Shown: positions 16,726 to 24,909, counted from the first letter of the stretch. The stretch: DNA of 64,000 nucleotides from Pseudomonas viridiflava (GCF_900585905.1 NZ_UTVH01000001.1:496001-560000), one strand, 5' to 3'. Numbers and translations: made by a program. Notes: generated by a model not told the origin, from the sequence alone.

Positions 16726-17499
16726 TCAAGCCTCTTCGTTACCATCCAGCCGCCAGTAACCTGCGGCCTTGACGAATTCTTCCTGCAGGCCAAATTCGTC
16801 CAGCAACACCCGGCGCAACTTGCGTGACAAACCTGACTCGGTCGCCACCCAGGCGTAGAGCTTGCCTTCGGGCATTTCCAGGCGACGGGTCACGTCCAGC
16901 AGATTCTGCTCGCCGCGCACGATCCAGATCACGTCAACCTGAGCCGGGCTGCTGAATACCTGCTGCTCGGCCTGATCAGCCACTTCGACAACTACCAGGG
17001 CGCTACGGTTGGCCGCCAGGCCTTCCAGGCGACGACTGATGGCGGGCAGGGCGGTTTCATCGCCAATCAATAGATAGCTGTCGAACATGTCCGGCACAAT
17101 CAGCGAGCCCCGTGGCCCGCCGATGTGCAGAAACTGTCCGGGTTGCGCCTGGGCGGCCCAACTGGCGGCAGGGCCTTCGCCGTGAAGGACGAAATCAATG
17201 TCCAGCTCACCCAGCGCCGGGTCATAGCGGCGTGGTGTGTAGTCGCGCATCGGCGGGCGCGGGCCATCGCCTTCAGCGCCGGGCAGCGTCAGATTTTCCA
17301 GCGCCTCTGCCTCCTGCGGCGTGGTCGGGAAAAACAGCTTCACGTGATCATCCGCGCCCAGGCTGATAAAGCCTTCCAGGTCTGGGCCATGCAAGGTGAT
17401 GCGACGCATCTTCGGCGTGATGTCAGTGACGCGCAGGACCTGCAGTTTGCGCCGCTTGATTTCATGGCTGACGCGATGGATGGCAGTGGGTGCATTCAT
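16726..17499 (-). CDS. Siderophore-interacting protein (NAD(P)H ferric reductase, YqjH/ViuB type)
   Basis: Cytoplasmic flavoprotein that reduces ferric siderophores to release iron. The 257-residue protein has an N-terminal FAD-binding barrel with the family motif MRDYTPRRYD and FVLHGEGPAASWA, followed by an NAD(P)H-binding half with LLIGDETALPAI, and the C-terminal helix FVKAAGYWRLDGNEEA. Its ATG overlaps the stop of the upstream PadR-family regulator by four bases, so the pair is one operon. The E. coli relatives YqjH and YqjI are also paired, but divergently. Iron- or nickel-linked control is inferred from that homology. Confidence 0.92.
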   Translation of the reverse strand: MNAPTAIHRVSHEIKRRKLQVLRVTDITPKMRRITLHGPDLEGFISLGADDHVKLFFPTTPQEAEALENLTLPGAEGDGPRPPMRDYTPRRYDPALGELDIDFVLHGEGPAASWAAQAQPGQFLHIGGPRGSLIVPDMFDSYLLIGDETALPAISRRLEGLAANRSALVVVEVADQAEQQVFSSPAQVDVIWIVRGEQNLLDVTRRLEMPEGKLYAWVATESGLSRKLRRVLLDEFGLQEEFVKAAGYWRLDGNEEA

Positions 17500-18092
17500 T
17501 GTGGGTTCTCCGGAGTGGCCTGCGGGCCATCGGCGATGGCTTTGGCGGCGTCATTGAGCAATGTGCTGACCCGCTCGATTTCCTGCGCTGTCCAGCGGCC
17601 GTGGTGCATGTGCATGGCATGGCGCAGGTTGTGCACTGCTTCGTGGATTTCAGCGGGGCGATCATGGCCGCGCAACGCGCGTTTGCTGACGTCGATGCGG
17701 GTGCGAATGCCTTCCAGCGCAACGGCTTGATCAAGCAGCGAGGCGCGGCCGGTTTCGGTGACGGCATAGTGTTTCTTGCCGCCTTGGGCGGTGCCTGCGA
17801 TCAGGTCGCTTTCTTCCAGATAGGTAAGCGTCGGGTAGATCACCCCGGGGCTGGGTGTGTAGGCGCCGTCGAACATGCCTTCGATCTGGCGGATCAGGTC
17901 GTAGCCGTGGCAAGGGGTGTCGGCAATCATTGCCAGCAGCAGCAGACGCAGGTCGCCGGGGCCGAACATTTTCGGTCCGCGGCCGCCACGTTCGCGTCCG
18001 GGGCGTTTTTCAAACCCGTCTGCCGCGTCGCCGTGTTCGTGATGAGCAGAACGGTGGTGTGGTTGATGAGGCTGGTGATGGTCATGAGGCAT
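17496..18092 (-). CDS. PadR-family regulator with His-rich N-terminus (YqjI-like)
   Basis: A 198-residue regulator. The first 20 residues contain nine histidines (His3, 5, 6, 9, 12, 13, 17, 18, 20), a likely metal-binding tail. Then comes a PadR winged helix: GDLRLLLLAMIADTPCHGYDLIRQIE, SPGVIYPTLTYLEESDLI, and a C-terminal dimerisation helix. E. coli YqjI has the same design, represses yqjH and is inactivated by nickel. Here regulator and reductase form one operon, so autorepression through the palindrome at 18124-18139 would control both. The metal is not shown by sequence. Confidence 0.88.
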   Translation of the reverse strand: MPHDHHQPHQPHHRSAHHEHGDAADGFEKRPGRERGGRGPKMFGPGDLRLLLLAMIADTPCHGYDLIRQIEGMFDGAYTPSPGVIYPTLTYLEESDLIAGTAQGGKKHYAVTETGRASLLDQAVALEGIRTRIDVSKRALRGHDRPAEIHEAVHNLRHAMHMHHGRWTAQEIERVSTLLNDAAKAIADGPQATPENPQ

Positions 18093-18113
18093 GACTGTGT
18101 TCTCCTGTGTAGT

Positions 18114-18139
18114 TAGATATACCTTAAGATATATCTTAA
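18114..18139. promoter_or_regulatory. Candidate PadR/YqjI-type operator
   Basis: Upstream of the PadR-family gene lies a perfect 16-bp palindrome TTAAGATATATCTTAA (18124-18139), immediately preceded by a related TAGATATA word (18114-18121). A/T-rich dyads with ATAT-type cores are usual PadR targets. It sits about 30-45 bp upstream of the start codon, suited to autorepression of the regulator-reductase operon. Confidence 0.7.
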
Positions 18140-18181
18140 AAACTACGCAAGCTATCCAGACGAATGGTTTTCAGCATGGGC

Positions 18182-21100
18182 TCATGGCTTTTGCGCCACC
18201 TCGCACAATGTTCGGCTGCCCGGCTCCAGGTAAGGATTGAGGATCGGCGCCATGCCTTTGAGCACCTGTACCGGCAACGCCGAGGTGAAGCGGAAACCTT
18301 CGGCAGCGCGGCCCGGCACGAAGGCGGTCAAGGTGCCGAAATGGTTGTCGCCCAGGTAGAACACGAAGGTCGCGGTGCGGTTGATGGCGCGGGAGCTGAG
18401 AATGCGCCCGCCGGGCCCGATGCTTTCAATCCGGTTATCGCCGGTGCCAGTCTTGCCGCCCATGGCAAGCAGGGTGCCGTCCTGCAGCTTGAAACTGCCA
18501 TGCACGCGTTTGGCTGTGCCGCTGTCGACCACCTGCGACAGCGCTTCGCGCATGGCTGAGGCCACGGCCGATGGCAGCACGCGCTGGCCCAGTTCCGGGT
18601 TGTTCGCCAGGCGCGTTTCATAGGGGGTGTTGGCGGCAAAATGCAGGCTGTCGATACGCAAGGTTGGCAAGCGGATGCCGTCATTCTGGATGATGCCGAT
18701 CAACTCGGCCAACGCAGCCGGGCGGTCGCCGGAACTGCCGATGGCGGTGGCCAGCGAGGGCACCAGATGATCAAACGGGTAGCCCACCCGCTGCCAGCGC
18801 TGGTGAATGTCGAGGAACGCTTCGACTTCCATGATGGTGCGAATGCGGCTGTCACGCGCGCTCTTGTGGCGGCTCTTGAACAGCCAGCCGTAAACTTCCT
18901 GACGCTCGTCGCGGCTGGCGGCCACGGCGTCCTTGAACTGCGCCTGCGGATGCTGCAACAAGTAGCCGACCAGCCACAGTTCCAGCGGGTGGACCTTGGC
19001 GACATAGCCTTGATCGGGCAGGTCGTACTTGCCTGGGCCGTAGTTCTCATACAAGTCAGCCAGGCGTTTTTCGCTGAGTTTAGGTGCGGCCTTCTGTTCA
19101 TTCAGATGAGCACGGATAAACGCGTTGAAGGCCGCCTGATCGGCGCCGGGTAACAGGTAGCGATGCACGGCGGCAAGCCTGATTGCCGTCGCATTGATGC
19201 CGTCGAGAAAAGTATCGAGGCGCTCCTGAGTGGTTTTATCCTTGTAGCGTTTCCAGAAACGCAGCAAGAATACCGAGCCCTCACGATCAGCAAAACGGCT
19301 GAGGTATTCCTGCCGACGCGGGTCATCGTCGTCCCTGAGCAGTTCGGCGCTGTTACCGGGGCTTTGATACGTGCTGTAACGCACGATGTCGCGCATCAGC
19401 CGGATGAACGGCAGGTTGATGGATTCTCGCAGTGATTCGCGCAAGGTCGGCAAACGGCCGTCATCCTCTTTGCGGAAGTTGTTGAAGTGGTGCATGCCGC
19501 CGCCGGTGAAGAAGCTCTCGGCAGGGCTTGCCGAGTAATGCCGGTCCAGCGCTGCAGAAAGCATCCGCGGCAGATCCCGGTCCTTGTTCTGCAGCAGATA
19601 ATCCAGCGCCCAGCGCGTCAGCCGGTCCGGCTCGGCGACCGCTACCTTTGCCAGAGCACTGTTGCTTTGGGCGGCGTAACGTTCATGCAGTTCGGCGATG
19701 ATTTCCAGATAGGTCGTCATCACCCGTAGCTTGGCGGTCGAGCCCAGCTCCAGCTTGCTGCCTTCATTGATATCAAACGGCTGATCGGTGCTGTCGGTCT
19801 GTACCCGCACCCGGGAGCCATCGGCGCCGCGCTCGAACAGGGTGAAGCTGTAGCGCACTTGCGTGGTGCTGGCGGGTGTCAGCAAACGCTCCCCCATCAG
19901 GCCGACCTGCGCCGCAAACGCCGGGTCGGCCAGATCGCGCAGGTACTGGCTGACGCTGCGCTGCAGTTCACTTTGCAGGGTGCTGGTGGCCGAGAGGTCG
20001 AGGCGATCAAGATCGTACAGCGGCTGGTTGAGCAGACCCGCCAGACGGCTGCGCGCAACGCTGATGCCCTTGTTGGTCTCCACAGGCTGCAAGGTCGGCT
20101 GTTCCACCCAGTTGCGATAGGTGACGGTACTTGCCAGCGCAGCTTCGGCCAGGGCACTGTCGACCACCTGATTCTGCGCCAGCAGGCGGATGTGGCTGTC
20201 AGTCAACTGCGCCAGTTCGGCGCGGCCTTTGGCCAGATAATGCGAGGGTCGCCGCTGGGCAATCATCAGTGACAACACTTCGCGTAGCGCCAGGCCGCGG
20301 GCGGCCAGGGTTTTCGGGTCGCTTGCGGTGGATGCCAGCAATTGGTTGGTGGTGACGAAGTCAGCGCCGTACCAGACCCGCAACCCTTCAGCTATGCCAT
20401 GGACTTCACCGTGCCCGGGCACTGCCGACAACGGCACGCTGTTGAGGTAGTCGCGAACGACACGCTGGCGTGCTTCCAGAGTCTGCTGGCCGGGCTGATA
20501 GGCCCGCACACTGGCGGAAATCATCTGGCGCAGTTTTTCCGAGCCCGACAGCGTCAGGCCGTCCGGAGAATGCCGGTATTTCTCCAGCTGGGTGGCCAGG
20601 GTGCTGCCGCCCGCTGACTGCCCTGGCAGGCCGACAAGCTTGGCCAGCTGGGAAATGGCTGCCCGGGTGAAGCGCGGCCAGTCCACCGCCGGGTTGGCCA
20701 GGGGCTGCTGCGGGTCCAGCAGGTCGCGGTTTTCGATGAACAGCAGGCTGTGCACCAGCAGCGGCGGAATCGTGGTGAAGCTGGGGTAGAACTGTTGCGG
20801 GTAGCGAAACTGATAGAGGTCAGTACCACGGCAATCAGTGATCGACAGCCCAGCCTGAATTTTCTCTTCATAAGGCACAAAAAAGCCGCGCCTGGCATAG
20901 GCCAGCAGGTCGGGTGAGAAGCGCGCCTGATCAGTAATCAGATAATCACGCTTGAGCAGGCGCGGCAGGAACGCTTCCAGCGAGGAATAACCCAGGCGCT
21001 TGTCGAACGGACCTTCCCCCGGGTACAGCATCGAATCGCTGGGCCCGGCGTGCATGGAATAGCTCAGGCTCGCGGCAAAGCGGCTGAATTCGAGCGCCTG

Positions 21101-21286
21101 CAACCGCGAGCTGCGGGTCTCCAGCACCACGGCCACGCCCAGCACAACAATGCCGACGACCAGCAACACACAAAGCATTCGCCACAGATAGCGTTTGCGG
21201 CGCCTGACATTCGGCCTGGGAGCTCGATCCTGACCATCTGCCGTGATCATGGAGCCTTTGATATCTGCCTGCTCTGAAGCGCCCAT
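18182..21286 (-). CDS. Class A PBP-like protein (GT51 plus transpeptidase), atypical GT motifs
   Basis: A 1034-residue inner-membrane protein with a basic N-terminus and one membrane anchor at about 36-55. The glycosyltransferase-51 region (about 165-310) has IENRDLL at 184-190 where family members have EDxxF, an intact GGSTLATQL at 226-234, and KLRQ at 251-254 where RKxxE is expected, so the second catalytic Glu seems to be Gln254. The transpeptidase region has STAK (Ser516-Lys519), SIN (622-624) and KTG (about 945-947), with an unusually long insertion between SIN and KTG. I use the ATG at 21286; the ATG at 21250 has a better ribosome-binding site (AAAGG), and the frame is open to 21424. 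Peptidoglycan cross-linking is likely, polymerisation doubtful. Confidence 0.85.
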   Translation of the reverse strand: MGASEQADIKGSMITADGQDRAPRPNVRRRKRYLWRMLCVLLVVGIVVLGVAVVLETRSSRLQALEFSRFAASLSYSMHAGPSDSMLYPGEGPFDKRLGYSSLEAFLPRLLKRDYLITDQARFSPDLLAYARRGFFVPYEEKIQAGLSITDCRGTDLYQFRYPQQFYPSFTTIPPLLVHSLLFIENRDLLDPQQPLANPAVDWPRFTRAAISQLAKLVGLPGQSAGGSTLATQLEKYRHSPDGLTLSGSEKLRQMISASVRAYQPGQQTLEARQRVVRDYLNSVPLSAVPGHGEVHGIAEGLRVWYGADFVTTNQLLASTASDPKTLAARGLALREVLSLMIAQRRPSHYLAKGRAELAQLTDSHIRLLAQNQVVDSALAEAALASTVTYRNWVEQPTLQPVETNKGISVARSRLAGLLNQPLYDLDRLDLSATSTLQSELQRSVSQYLRDLADPAFAAQVGLMGERLLTPASTTQVRYSFTLFERGADGSRVRVQTDSTDQPFDINEGSKLELGSTAKLRVMTTYLEIIAELHERYAAQSNSALAKVAVAEPDRLTRWALDYLLQNKDRDLPRMLSAALDRHYSASPAESFFTGGGMHHFNNFRKEDDGRLPTLRESLRESINLPFIRLMRDIVRYSTYQSPGNSAELLRDDDDPRRQEYLSRFADREGSVFLLRFWKRYKDKTTQERLDTFLDGINATAIRLAAVHRYLLPGADQAAFNAFIRAHLNEQKAAPKLSEKRLADLYENYGPGKYDLPDQGYVAKVHPLELWLVGYLLQHPQAQFKDAVAASRDERQEVYGWLFKSRHKSARDSRIRTIMEVEAFLDIHQRWQRVGYPFDHLVPSLATAIGSSGDRPAALAELIGIIQNDGIRLPTLRIDSLHFAANTPYETRLANNPELGQRVLPSAVASAMREALSQVVDSGTAKRVHGSFKLQDGTLLAMGGKTGTGDNRIESIGPGGRILSSRAINRTATFVFYLGDNHFGTLTAFVPGRAAEGFRFTSALPVQVLKGMAPILNPYLEPGSRTLCEVAQKP

Positions 21287-21420
21287 TTGAATGGCCCGGT
21301 TAAACCTGTTAATCGCACCTGACCCAAGCTTAGACGCTGACCGGGATCGCGGTGGATTTTGTCTTGCGCCGGGGATCGCTCCATCGCGCCGCAAAACCTG
21401 GAAACCCCGCCTTGGCCGGA

Positions 21421-22065
21421 TCAAGCGCTGGCAGTCACCAGCGGCTCCTCACGTTTATCGGCATAGCGCTGGATTTGATAAGCCCAGGTGTCCATGAAGT
21501 TGCCAATGCTGTTGCGGCTGAAGATCTGCCCGTAATCAATGACGTGCTTGAACGACTCCATGTCCAACCTGTATTTGCCGCCGAACTTTTCAGTGTCGTG
21601 ATCGAGCAACTCAAGCACTGTTCTGGCATGGGTTTGCAGGTTGCCCACAAGCGCGGGGCGCTCGTTCATTTGTTCGGTGAGGTAGCTGATTTCGGCTGCA
21701 GTTAGTACCCCGTCAGGGTCGGTAATGCGGATCGAGCGGTCCATTTCGAGAGTGACGCCAAAGTGTTTGTTACCCAGCACCGGGTTCAGAAACTTCAGAT
21801 TCTCCTTGAAGTCGTGGTAATCGTCCCAGGCCCGGTGCAGTGCATGATTGGATTCCTTGTTCAGTTTTTCCAGGTAATCGTCTTTGCCTAGATGTTCCGC
21901 CAGCCAGGGCGCTTCCCGGGTTTCATAGAAGCCGACATTGGGGCTCAACGGCTTGACGCTGGGGCCTTTAGGGCTAGCTGCAGTTTCTTGGGTGACAGGT
22001 GGGGGACTGGCCGATATCGGGCGCTTGGTCCAATGGTCGGTGAAGTTCGGGATTCGCAGGGTCAT
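21421..22065 (-). CDS. Uncharacterised protein, paralogue of the 23482-24180 product
   Basis: A 214-residue protein that I do not recognise. It has a Pro/Ser/Thr-rich N-terminal 45 residues, a charged helical middle and a C-terminal conserved block. Residues 109-179 align without gaps to residues 128-198 of the product of 23482-24180, with about 30 of 71 identical by eye, including DP.G.L...E, MN, HART, DHDTE (155-159) and FGGK (161-164). The DPDGVLTAAE stretch resembles an EF-hand loop lacking its first acidic residue. No signal peptide or membrane segment. AAGGAAG stands nine bases before the ATG. It could be an exported effector or a cytoplasmic partner; neither is shown. Confidence 0.75.
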   Translation of the reverse strand: MTLRIPNFTDHWTKRPISASPPPVTQETAASPKGPSVKPLSPNVGFYETREAPWLAEHLGKDDYLEKLNKESNHALHRAWDDYHDFKENLKFLNPVLGNKHFGVTLEMDRSIRITDPDGVLTAAEISYLTEQMNERPALVGNLQTHARTVLELLDHDTEKFGGKYRLDMESFKHVIDYGQIFSRNSIGNFMDTWAYQIQRYADKREEPLVTASA

Positions 22066-22077
22066 GTGGACTTCCTT

Positions 22078-22227
22078 TTATTCAGTTGCGTTTTTTGATT
22101 GGGGATTTAGTTGTTTGGTAAGGTTTTTTAATCGTGTCCCACTTAACGGCAGACGGCGCGGTTTCTTGTCCTGATAACTGTGTAGGATATTTTTTTTTCT
22201 AGTGATTGCTGCTTTGGGTACTGTCAT
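22078..22227 (-). CDS. Candidate 49-residue basic small protein
   Basis: An open frame of 49 codons ending 12 bp before the 21421-22065 gene on the same strand. The ATG at 22227 follows TAGGAA at a usable distance, and an upstream frame extension to 22269 looks unnecessary. The product is very basic, with about a dozen Lys/Arg, and lacks a signal peptide. The A+T-rich codon use matches its neighbours in this locus. It could be a small conserved protein or just leader sequence; only comparison with relatives would decide. Confidence 0.35.
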   Translation of the reverse strand: MTVPKAAITRKKNILHSYQDKKPRRLPLSGTRLKNLTKQLNPQSKNATE

Positions 22228-22316
22228 TGGCGAGGTTCCTACAAGTATCGCTTGGCAATAAGTAGGCAATTTCTTACAAGTTGGTGTTCAGGTAGGGGGT
22301 TTCTGATTTTACGTGT

Positions 22317-22368
22317 CTGGCATTGACTGGGTTTGGTGTGCTGTGATTACGTTCTAATGCCAGTCAAT
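22317..22368. promoter_or_regulatory. Overlapping inverted repeats in the divergent spacer
   Basis: CTGGCATT (22317-22324) pairs with AATGCCAG (22356-22363), and ATTGACTGG (22322-22330) pairs with CCAGTCAAT (22360-22368). The two arms are circular permutations of the same ten-base word and its complement. Each arm contains TTGACT, facing in opposite directions, which could serve as -35 elements of divergent promoters for the secreted-protein gene and the minus-strand genes. Confidence 0.45.
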
Positions 22369-22415
22369 AATCATGGCTGCGAAAAAATTAAATTATCTGC
22401 CATAAAGTTTTAGTT

Positions 22416-23405
22416 ATGAATACCCCCCAATTCAAGGTGCCTGGCACACTTGTGTCCACCCTGTTGCTGGCCCTGTCGTTCCAGTCAATGGCCAACGTTA
22501 ATTGTGAAGAACCCCCCGTGACGCCCGTTGTAATGGAAGCAACTGATCAGTTGGTGGGCGAAGCTGCTGTTCCGGATGCCCTGCTGCCTGTAGTCGAGGC
22601 ACCAATTGTAGAGCCAGAAGTTTCAACGGCCGTCGAGGCACCCGTCTATGAAGTGCTCTCCGACAAGATTCACCAGATTGAAAACACGCTAGAGAGCCTG
22701 AGTGCCGTCCACCATTACAGCTTCACCTCTGTGCGCGGTCAGGATGTCGTGCTCGGAACACCCAAGCGGGCGACATTCAATACGCTTTGGAAAGTTGAGT
22801 ATCAGGTGGATGGCGGTAAGTGGGAGCACAAAAAGTCACGTGGTCCCGAGGCATTCAAAGGGTTGAATCCCGGGTCAGTTATCAATATCCGGGTCAGCGG
22901 GCTGTCAGGCGATGCAGCGGCTGACAGACGTTACAACGTGGTGCTTGGGTCCTATCCCCATATGAGTTACGACCTGCACGACGAAGAAGGCCTGCTCAAG
23001 ATTCCCTACGGCTTTGCCGAGCCTGCATTTCTTGCAACCCAGGCTATTCAAAAGGCCTTGCTTGAGGTGAGGTTCTGGGATTCAAAAGGTGAGCCGTTGG
23101 AGGGGGCCGTAATAAAGTTCGACCTCGGTCGTCTGGGCGATACACCGTTAGCCTTTAAAATATTGACTTCCGGACCTGACGGTAAGGATTCAGAACTGGT
23201 GGAGTTCAGGAAATGTGAGGATGGATTCTCGGCGCAGAACTTCAGGTACAAACAGGGGTACGGGATTAATGTCTGGGCGACTAAATATCAGGTCGCCCAG
23301 TACACGGGTAAAAATATACTCCTTGAGGCGCTCGCTGACGAACCGCATGTCTACAATTTCGGCCATATCTGCAAGCGCTACCTGGTAAACTGGTTTCGGA
23401 ATTAA
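22416..23405 (+). CDS. Uncharacterised exported protein
   Basis: A 329-residue protein of unknown function. It has a clear signal peptide (core VSTLLLALSFQS, cleavage likely after MA at 26), then an acidic Pro/Val/Glu-rich linker (about 30-75), then a mostly beta-predicted body. The segment EVRFWDSKGEPLEGAVIKFDL near residue 210 looks like one Ig-like or carboxypeptidase-regulatory-like strand pair, and GPDGKDSEL follows. Two cysteines near the C-terminal half and Cys30 could form disulphides. It is transcribed divergently from the 214-residue gene and convergently with the 232-residue gene. Codon use is more A+T-rich than the surrounding core genes. No catalytic motif is seen. Confidence 0.75.
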   Translation: MNTPQFKVPGTLVSTLLLALSFQSMANVNCEEPPVTPVVMEATDQLVGEAAVPDALLPVVEAPIVEPEVSTAVEAPVYEVLSDKIHQIENTLESLSAVHHYSFTSVRGQDVVLGTPKRATFNTLWKVEYQVDGGKWEHKKSRGPEAFKGLNPGSVINIRVSGLSGDAAADRRYNVVLGSYPHMSYDLHDEEGLLKIPYGFAEPAFLATQAIQKALLEVRFWDSKGEPLEGAVIKFDLGRLGDTPLAFKILTSGPDGKDSELVEFRKCEDGFSAQNFRYKQGYGINVWATKYQVAQYTGKNILLEALADEPHVYNFGHICKRYLVNWFRN

Positions 23406-23415
23406 ATAAAAGCTG

Positions 23416-23443
23416 GGTGCTCTATCGCGACCGATAGCGCACC
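23416..23443. terminator. Hairpin between convergent unknown genes
   Basis: A 12-position stem with one mismatch: GGTGCTCTATCG (23416-23427) against CGATAGCGCACC (23432-23443), loop of four. It lies between convergent stops at 23405 and 23482. The trailing T-run is short, so it is only a probable terminator. Confidence 0.6.
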
Positions 23444-23481
23444 TTTGCGATGCGCTTTGGAACGCTCTCCGTTACGTAATA

Positions 23482-24180
23482 TCAGGCGCGAATATCGATA
23501 AGCCGATCTTCATTTTTTTCGCCATGCTCTCGAATCTGCTCTATAAACCCTTTCAGGAACGCCTCGGGTCCGGCCGTTCTCATATTCCCAAAATCAACAG
23601 TTGTCTGAAAATTGCGCAGGTTCAGCTTGACCTTGCCGCCAAATGACTCAGTGTCGTGGTCGACTATCTTCATCATGGTTCGGGCGTGATCCTGTACAAA
23701 TTCTTTCAAATATTGGAAACCGTTCATGGCCTCCTTGATTGACTCGATCTCCTCGGGGCTCAATTCGCCCGAAGGGTCAAGTATTTTGATTTCAGCATCA
23801 TCACCCAGCGTGTAGGTGAAATTTTTTCCGGCGAGTTCCGAATTTGACTGATTGAACTGAACCATGAACTTGTCATAGCGGGAGTAAAGCCTTTCAGTCG
23901 TGAGGTGAGCGTACAGATATAGCTCCACCAGATAATCTTCTCTCGTCATGGGTCTGACAAAGGTCTGGTCGCTGTTCGCTTTACCGGTCTCATAATATCG
24001 CCCCTTCCAGGGCTCCTCTTCTTTCGTATAAAAAGAGTTCGAAAACTGTTCCTTGGCACTGAATTCAGCCTTCGCTTCAATCGGCTGTGCCTCCTCCTGC
24101 TCGGCTTTGGGTACCAGTTTATGGTCGTGTTGGGACTGCTCCAGCATCAGGGTCCAAAGGCGTTTCGAGGCAACCATCAT
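23482..24180 (-). CDS. Uncharacterised protein, paralogue of the 21421-22065 product
   Basis: A 232-residue protein that I do not recognise. The ATG at 24180 is chosen because AAGGAG stands eight bases before it; the frame is open to 24273. Its N-terminal 75 residues are Glu/Lys/Gln-rich, followed by a helical middle (MTREDYLVELYLYAHL) and the block shared with the 21421-22065 product: LDPSGELSPEE, HART, DHDTE (174-178), FGGK (180-183). The charged N-terminus differs wholly from that of the paralogue, so only the C-terminal module is shared. No signal peptide or membrane segment. The pair brackets a secreted-protein gene, which suggests a small accessory locus. Confidence 0.75.
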   Translation of the reverse strand: MMVASKRLWTLMLEQSQHDHKLVPKAEQEEAQPIEAKAEFSAKEQFSNSFYTKEEEPWKGRYYETGKANSDQTFVRPMTREDYLVELYLYAHLTTERLYSRYDKFMVQFNQSNSELAGKNFTYTLGDDAEIKILDPSGELSPEEIESIKEAMNGFQYLKEFVQDHARTMMKIVDHDTESFGGKVKLNLRNFQTTVDFGNMRTAGPEAFLKGFIEQIREHGEKNEDRLIDIRA

Positions 24181-24409
24181 ATGTATCGCTCCTTGAATTG
24201 TTCTCCCTATTGATAACGGACCTGTCCCGTAAAACTTGGCCTGATAACACTGTGGGAAACTTCCGAGGAGCAATCATTCTGTGAAGTCGTGCGCAAATCT
24301 CGGTTCTGCTGGCACCCACTGACCTGCCATCAGCTCTCGAAGATCACGCCGATCACGGCGGCTGATGTGTCATGTCAACAGAATCGATTGAGGGATGCGG
24401 GAATTGATA

Positions 24410-24424
24410 TGTTATGTTGTAACC
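24410..24424 (+). promoter_or_regulatory. Candidate Zur box
   Basis: TGTTATGTTGTAACC is an imperfect palindrome close to the gammaproteobacterial Zur half-sites (TGTTATA and TATAACA about one central base). It lies 30 bp upstream of the rpmE2 ATG, where Zur repression is expected for a zinc-free L31 gene. Read by eye; no score is available. Confidence 0.6.
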
Positions 24425-24453
24425 AAATCCCCGCAACACGCTTTGGAGGCTCC

Positions 24454-24738
24454 ATGAAATCTGACATCCATCCCGCCTACCGCACGGTCCTGTTCCACGA
24501 CACAGCGGCTGATGTGTACTTCCTCATTGGCTCGACGGTAGACACCGACCGCACGCACAAGCACAGCGACGGCCAGACTTACCCCTACGTTGCCCTTGAT
24601 GTGTCCAGCGCCTCTCACCCGATGTACACCGGGCAACAGCGCAAAACCACCACCGAAGGCCGCATCGCGGGTTTCAACAAGCGCTTCGCCACCTTTGGTT
24701 CTGGCGCGAAGAAAGAAGACGTCGCCGCCGCGCAATGA
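24454..24738 (+). CDS. rpmE2: Type B 50S ribosomal protein L31 (zinc-independent)
   Basis: Alternative L31 that replaces zinc-binding L31 on the ribosome under zinc limitation. The 94-residue product has the family start [34 protein letters not shown] and HPMYTG. It contains no cysteine, so it cannot bind zinc through CxxC, in line with the C-minus type. The ATG at 24454 follows GGAGG closely; the frame is open to 24289 but the extension is not family-like. A candidate Zur box lies just upstream and an intrinsic terminator follows. Other Zur-regulated genes are not adjacent. Confidence 0.95.
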   Translation: MKSDIHPAYRTVLFHDTAADVYFLIGSTVDTDRTHKHSDGQTYPYVALDVSSASHPMYTGQQRKTTTEGRIAGFNKRFATFGSGAKKEDVAAAQ

Positions 24739-24751
24739 CGCAGTGCTGCTG

Positions 24752-24802
24752 CCGGGCTCTGGACGATCAGGTAATGGTCGCTCCAGGCCCGGTTTTTTTT
24801 GC
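24752..24802 (+). terminator. Intrinsic terminator after rpmE2
   Basis: Long stem CCGGGCTCTGGA (24752-24763) with TCCAGGCCCGG (24782-24792), one bulge, with an inner CGATC/GGTCG pairing in the loop, followed by a run of eight T and further T-rich sequence. A strong rho-independent terminator. Confidence 0.85.
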
Positions 24803-24909
24803 TTTTTTTCCCTGAACGGCGACCGTCGCGGGCGCCTGCACGCATCACTGCTGGACTAAAAGCCCAATTTGCTTTTGACTCTGCGACCTGAAAATCAGGA
24901 GTTGTCGCT

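Noticed and set aside
21300..24300. Type III effector or hrp-box locus
   Set aside because: I could not find a GGAACC-N15/16-CCAC promoter or a chaperone gene beside the unknown proteins.
24289..24453. N-terminal extension of rpmE2
   Set aside because: It crosses the Zur box and promoter, and L31 homology starts at the ATG at 24454 after GGAGG.
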